Part shown: positions 5,782-8,855 of the stretch, piece by piece
Layout of the letters: every line of letters begins with the position of its first letter
Numbering within the stretch: the first letter of the stretch is position 1
From: JALQTD01 sp964390365
GTDB taxonomy: Bacteria; Bacteroidota; Bacteroidia; Flavobacteriales_D; Sanyastnellaceae
Length of the DNA: 8,855 nt
Assembly (NCBI GenBank): GCA_964390365.1
Contig: CAYMHW010000084.1
Span: forward strand, 1 to 8,855
Reading direction: 5' to 3'
Program-made: the position numbers and the translations under genes
The notes under the pieces: generated by a model
The model's input: only the letters and a program-made list of their open reading frames with translations
Told to the model about the DNA's origin: nothing
Database searches by the model: none

Positions 5782-6735
5782 ATGAAAGGATTGATCGTTT
5801 TGGGGCTGTGCGCATGGGGCGTGGGAATGGCGCAGGACTGCCCTGATTTGGCGGTGCTGGGCGTGTGGCAGGATCCGTTTCAGGCGGACCGCATTCGGTT
5901 GATTTCCGAGAACAGCTCGACCGATGCGGCGTATGATTATCCCGGTTGGAAGGTGCTCGACGCGTCGGGCAACGTGCTCGCGGAGGAGCAGCCGGATTTG
6001 TTCGGGTTGTACGGGGTGAACGTGCACGATTTGCAGTGGGTGGCGCCTTTCGAGGTGCCGGTGGAGGCGCAGGAAGTCACGTTGCAGCTGTGGACGGGTT
6101 TCGGTGAGGCGTTGGCGTGCGAGGTGCCGTACTCGTTGGAGGCCCGTTCGTTCGAATGGGCAGGCCAAACCACAGGCGAGTGCCTCCCCGTTCGACTGTC
6201 CTTTCAAGGCTACGCTCCTCCGGAGGGAACGGTGGAGGTGACGCTCGCGTCATTGGCGTGGGCGGGGGAGTTTTGGTCCGCCACCCTCAGCGTGAACGAG
6301 GGCAACAACTGGTTCACCTTCAGCGACTCCCTTTGCTTGGCCCAAAACGACTGCTACACGCTCGAAGTCGATTGCAATACCGATGACTACGTCCACCTGA
6401 CCTGGGGCGACGCGACGCTCGGCTTCCCGCATGCCACGTGGACACTGGAGGCCGCTGGCACGACCGTCACCACTTGGGACCTGTACAACGACGATTGCGT
6501 GACGGGGTTCGAGGAGGGTGTGCGCACGGAGCGTTTGCTCAGCTCCGCGATGGCGGGTGGAGCGGTGACAAGCGCGGGCTGGCCGTCGGGCACCTACAGC
6601 TTGTATGACCTGGGCGGAAGGCAGGTGCGCACATGGAATCACCGGATGAATGAGCTGTTCGATGCCCCTTTTCGGCCTGGTCTGTACCTGTTGGTTGCGC
6701 CGGATGGCGTAGTGGCCAAATGGACGGTGCAATGA
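5782..6735 (+). CDS. T9SS-sorted, cysteine-rich exported protein of unknown function
   Basis: A 317-aa protein. The start at 5782 gives the signal peptide MKGLIVLGLCAWGVGMAQ, again followed by processing at Gln; an in-frame GTG at 5776 is less likely. The body (residues about 19-265) is beta-rich with no recognised enzyme motif and seven cysteines, three of them close together around NDCYTLEVDCNTDD. The end, from about residue 270, reads YSLYDLGGRQV, then RPGLYLLVAPDGVVAKWTVQ. This is a type A T9SS C-terminal sorting domain, which sends proteins across the outer membrane and is usually cleaved when the cargo is attached or released. The gene opens a chain of overlapping genes: its TGA shares ATGA with the next start. 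The body could bind substrate or act as a scaffold for the downstream enzymes, but the sequence alone does not show this. Confidence 0.85.
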   Translation: MKGLIVLGLCAWGVGMAQDCPDLAVLGVWQDPFQADRIRLISENSSTDAAYDYPGWKVLDASGNVLAEEQPDLFGLYGVNVHDLQWVAPFEVPVEAQEVTLQLWTGFGEALACEVPYSLEARSFEWAGQTTGECLPVRLSFQGYAPPEGTVEVTLASLAWAGEFWSATLSVNEGNNWFTFSDSLCLAQNDCYTLEVDCNTDDYVHLTWGDATLGFPHATWTLEAAGTTVTTWDLYNDDCVTGFEEGVRTERLLSSAMAGGAVTSAGWPSGTYSLYDLGGRQVRTWNHRMNELFDAPFRPGLYLLVAPDGVVAKWTVQ

Positions 6736-7529
6736 GCCGGTTGTTGCTGTTTTTGGCCTGCATGGCCCCCATGATGATCAATGCCCAAACCCCGATGCTA
6801 ACGACTCCGCACGAGCCCCAACACGTTGATAATCCAGACCTTCACATCGAGATTTGGAGCGACATCGTCTGTCCATTTTGCTACCTCGGCAAGCGCCGGC
6901 TAGAACGCGCCTTGGCAACGCTGCCAGAAGGCCTGAGCGTTCGCGTGGAATGGAAGAGTTTCGAACTCGACCCCGAGCGGGTGACGCGGACCGACGTGCC
7001 GGTCACGCAACTGCTCGCCGAAGAAAAGGGCATGCCGCTCGAACGGATGCAGCAGATGACCGAGTATCTGACAGCGATGGCACGCGAGGAAGGGCTGGAA
7101 TACGCGCTGGATCGGTCGATTTGGACGAACACGTTTCAAGCGCACGTGCTGATGCATTGGGCCAAACTCAACGGCAAGCAACACGCCATGAAAGAGCGGC
7201 TGTTCCGCGCGCACTTCATGGAAGGGGCGAACGTGGACGACCTGGCCACTTTGCTCCAACTGGCGGTGGAAGTGGGGCTCGACGAGGAGCAGACGCGGAA
7301 GGCACTGGACAACCCGGACCTTGCCAACGACGTGCGGGCGGACGAGTACGAATCGCGGACCCTCGGGGTGCGTGGGGTGCCGTTCTTTCTCATCAACGGC
7401 GAAACCTCCATTTCAGGCGCTCAACCCATGGAAGCGTTTCAAGATGCCCTGCAAGGGGTGCTTTCCACCTTGAATCCCGAGCCCCCTGCGGAGGGTCCGG
7501 TGTGCAATCCAGAAGGGGAATGCGACTGA
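6732..7529 (+). CDS. exported FrnE-type DsbA-family thiol oxidoreductase
   Basis: A 265-aa protein. The ATG at 6732 overlaps the previous stop (ATGA) and gives the signal peptide MSRLLLFLACMAPMMINAQ; an ATG at 6720 would only lengthen it. After a short linker, IEIWSDIVCPFCYLGKRRLE holds the thioredoxin-fold active site Cys47-Pro-Phe-Cys50. A helical insertion follows (about 75-190), and GVRGVPFFLINGE carries the cis-proline Pro217. The layout, including the YLGKRRLE helix after the CXXC and the SGAQP...F..AL ending, is that of the FrnE/DSBA-like branch. Most members of that branch are cytosolic and about 210-240 aa. Here an export signal is added and the extreme C-terminus ends in a second pair, Cys258-X5-Cys264, before the final Asp. 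Deinococcus FrnE has a comparable C-terminal cysteine motif that cooperates with the CXXC. In this operon it may form or rearrange disulfides in the cysteine-containing exported neighbours, which is inference. It overlaps the next gene by 10 nt. Confidence 0.9.
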   Translation: MSRLLLFLACMAPMMINAQTPMLTTPHEPQHVDNPDLHIEIWSDIVCPFCYLGKRRLERALATLPEGLSVRVEWKSFELDPERVTRTDVPVTQLLAEEKGMPLERMQQMTEYLTAMAREEGLEYALDRSIWTNTFQAHVLMHWAKLNGKQHAMKERLFRAHFMEGANVDDLATLLQLAVEVGLDEEQTRKALDNPDLANDVRADEYESRTLGVRGVPFFLINGETSISGAQPMEAFQDALQGVLSTLNPEPPAEGPVCNPEGECD

Positions 7530-8596
7530 TTTCGCTGGGTTTGTTGGTGTTGACGGGGTGCGCCTCTGAAGGAATTGAATTCGAGGTGGTGGCTCCGGGA
7601 TTGGATCCCTCGGAACGCATTCACGTGGCGGGGAGTTGGAACGGATGGCAACCCGATGCCTTGTCGTTGGAACACGTTGCGGGAGACCGTTGGGCGGGGC
7701 GAGGAAGCGCGCCCGACGGAACGCACGAATTCAAGTTCACGTTGGGGACTTGGGAGCGGGAGGGATTGAAGGCGAACGGATTTCAGCGGGAGAATGACCT
7801 TGTGGAGGTGGTCGATGGCCGCGCGGTGGTGTGCGACACGGTTTGGGGCTGGAGCGAAGGTCCCGCGCCGAAGGAACCGCAGGGCCAACTCACGGGCACG
7901 GTGGACACGCTCGGTTCGTGGGCGCCGCCGGGCCTGCTGCCGCGCCTGGTGACCGCTTGGGTGCCGCCGACGGATTCCATCCACGAGTTGGTGATCCTGC
8001 ACGATGGGAGGAACGTGTTCGATCCCGCCTCGGCGAACTTCGGGGTGGATTGGGGCGTGGACGACACGCTCATGACGTGGGCGCCGCGGTTGGGGGTGCT
8101 TGCCGTGGCCGTGGATTGCACGGACGACCGTTCCACGGATTACGGGCCGGGACCTGAAGGCCGGGCCTACGTGGCGTGGCTCGCGGACGAAGTGGTGCCG
8201 GCGGTCATGGAGCGGTATGGAATCGCCCCGGAAACGCCCATCACTGTTGGGGGCGCCTCGATGGGAGGGCTCATTTCGGCCATCGCCATCATCGAGCACC
8301 CCGAGGTGTTCGACGCCGCAATCTGCATGTCGCCCGCTTTTGGCTACCGCGACTTCAATTATGCCGACGATTTGAGCGAACGGACGTGGCCGGAGGGGGT
8401 GGGGCCGATTTGGATCGACAACGGAACGGTGGGGCTGGAGGCCCAATTGCAAGCGGGCGTGGACGATTTGGTGGCCTACCTCAACACCACCGAGGCGACG
8501 TTCACGTTTCAGCAATACCTCGAAGGTCGCCACTTCGAGAAGGACTGGGGCGAGCGGTTTGGCGCGGCGTTCCGGTGGGTGCAAAGCCACCGATGA
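7520..8596 (+). CDS. lipoprotein esterase with N-terminal glycan-binding-like module
   Basis: A 358-aa protein. The ATG at 7520 is set by the lipoprotein signal MRLISLGLLVLTGC (lipobox LTGC, Cys14) and by an AAGGGG ribosome-binding sequence just before it. The same frame is open further upstream, but that stretch is the shadow of the oxidoreductase gene. Residues about 20-100 resemble a CBM48/CBM20-type beta-sandwich: HVAGSWNGWQPDA, then GTHEFKFTLGTWEREGL. From about 125 the chain follows the putative-esterase (esterase D/CE1-like) alpha/beta hydrolase fold: HELVILHDGRNVFD, then GGASMGG with nucleophile Ser247, IWIDNG with the likely acid Asp300, and GRHFEKDW with His338. All three catalytic residues are present. 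Related enzymes remove feruloyl, acetyl or siderophore esters; given the GH16 gene next door, a carbohydrate ester is the best guess. The lipid anchor would hold it on a membrane, probably the outer one. The stop overlaps the GH16 start by ATGA. Confidence 0.9.
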   Translation: MRLISLGLLVLTGCASEGIEFEVVAPGLDPSERIHVAGSWNGWQPDALSLEHVAGDRWAGRGSAPDGTHEFKFTLGTWEREGLKANGFQRENDLVEVVDGRAVVCDTVWGWSEGPAPKEPQGQLTGTVDTLGSWAPPGLLPRLVTAWVPPTDSIHELVILHDGRNVFDPASANFGVDWGVDDTLMTWAPRLGVLAVAVDCTDDRSTDYGPGPEGRAYVAWLADEVVPAVMERYGIAPETPITVGGASMGGLISAIAIIEHPEVFDAAICMSPAFGYRDFNYADDLSERTWPEGVGPIWIDNGTVGLEAQLQAGVDDLVAYLNTTEATFTFQQYLEGRHFEKDWGERFGAAFRWVQSHR

Positions 8597-8855
8597 GCAT
8601 GCGTTGGATCGTTCTTCTCCTTCTTCTTCCCGTGGCGGCGAAAGCGCAGGAGTGCGCGAGCGCCGCGCTGCAGAGTCGGGAGGCGTTTTTGTACGGGCGG
8701 TTTGAGGTGCGGATGCAGTCGGCGGAGGGGAGTGGTTTGGTCAGCAGCTTCTTCCTGTACAACCGGGATGTCAACTGCAATTGGCCTGCGGTCAACAACG
8801 AAATCGACATCGAAATGACCGGCAACCTCAACGGATCGGTCCAATTCACCACGCA
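8593..8855 (+). CDS. GH16 family beta-glucanase (lichenase-like), N-terminal part
   Basis: The first 87 codons of a gene cut by the right edge of the window. The ATG at 8593 overlaps the esterase stop in the same ATGA form as 6732; an ATG at 8599 is nearly as good, and both lead into the signal peptide MRWIVLLLLLPVAAKAQ with Gln after the cut. The mature part begins ECASAALQSREAFLYGRFEVRM, then GSGLVSSFFLYNRD and NNEIDIEMTG. YGRFEVRM and GSGLVSSFF are hallmarks of GH16. EIDIE at about residues 73-77 is the catalytic motif, with the first Glu as nucleophile and the last as acid/base, separated by Asp and in the one-turn form without the extra Met of laminarinases. These features favour lichenase/beta-1,3-1,4-glucanase-like members. 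Specificity cannot be settled without the rest of the gene. An early Cys pair (ECAS and VNCNW) could form a disulfide. Confidence 0.9.
   Translation, partial: MSMRWIVLLLLLPVAAKAQECASAALQSREAFLYGRFEVRMQSAEGSGLVSSFFLYNRDVNCNWPAVNNEIDIEMTGNLNGSVQFTT

Noticed and set aside
6854..7519. 222-codon extension of the esterase frame upstream through the oxidoreductase gene
   Set aside because: The peptide is Arg/Ala/Gly-rich and low in hydrophobic order, as out-of-frame GC-rich sequence is. The other frame encodes a clear FrnE-type protein, and the lipoprotein signal at 7520 marks the real start.
7439..8590. 383-codon minus-strand open frame opposite the esterase
   Set aside because: It is rich in Arg, His and Pro with no domain. 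It is a shadow of a GC-rich gene whose sense strand has a full catalytic triad.

Overview
The window looks like a piece of a fairly GC-rich Bacteroidota chromosome, plausibly from the Flavobacteriales. The evidence is a C-terminal type IX secretion (T9SS) sorting domain at 5782-6735, five signal peptides that all place Gln directly after the predicted signal peptidase I site, promoter matches to the Bacteroidota TTG-N19-TAnnTTTG form, few Shine-Dalgarno sequences, and a tRNA gene without an encoded CCA. The finer taxonomy is a guess.

Layout. (1) Positions 1-1280, minus strand, three genes read leftward: a secreted protein of five 24-residue TLPGT...RDY repeats, a 145-aa acidic orphan, and the first 99 residues of an AHSA1/SRPBCC-family protein cut by the window edge. 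(2) Positions 1281-1404, a short divergent intergenic region. (3) Positions 1405-4299, plus strand, a two-gene operon: an AlgI-type MBOAT membrane O-acyltransferase and an SGNH-like single-pass partner, most likely acylating an exported glycan. (4) Positions 4300-4477, a hairpin, a bidirectional terminator, and tRNA-Ser(UGA) on the minus strand with a textbook Bacteroidota promoter. (5) Positions 4616-8855, plus strand, a run of genes for exported proteins: a CsgG-like protein, a T9SS-sorted cysteine-rich protein, an exported FrnE/DsbA-like thiol oxidoreductase, a lipoprotein esterase with an N-terminal glycan-binding-like module, and the start of a GH16 beta-glucanase. The last four overlap at their stop/start codons (4, 10 and 4 nt), so they are probably translationally coupled.

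How they may work together. The 5782-8855 cluster reads as a small extracytoplasmic polysaccharide-processing unit. The GH16 enzyme would cut beta-glucan, the CE1-like esterase would remove ester groups, and the exported thiol oxidoreductase may form or repair disulfides in its cysteine-containing neighbours. No SusC/SusD pair is visible. I see no CRISPR array, mobile element, phage gene or recognised defence system. The least explained items are the TLPGT-repeat protein with its acidic neighbour, the possible internal duplication of the CsgG-like protein, and the exported FrnE-like protein inside a carbohydrate-enzyme operon.
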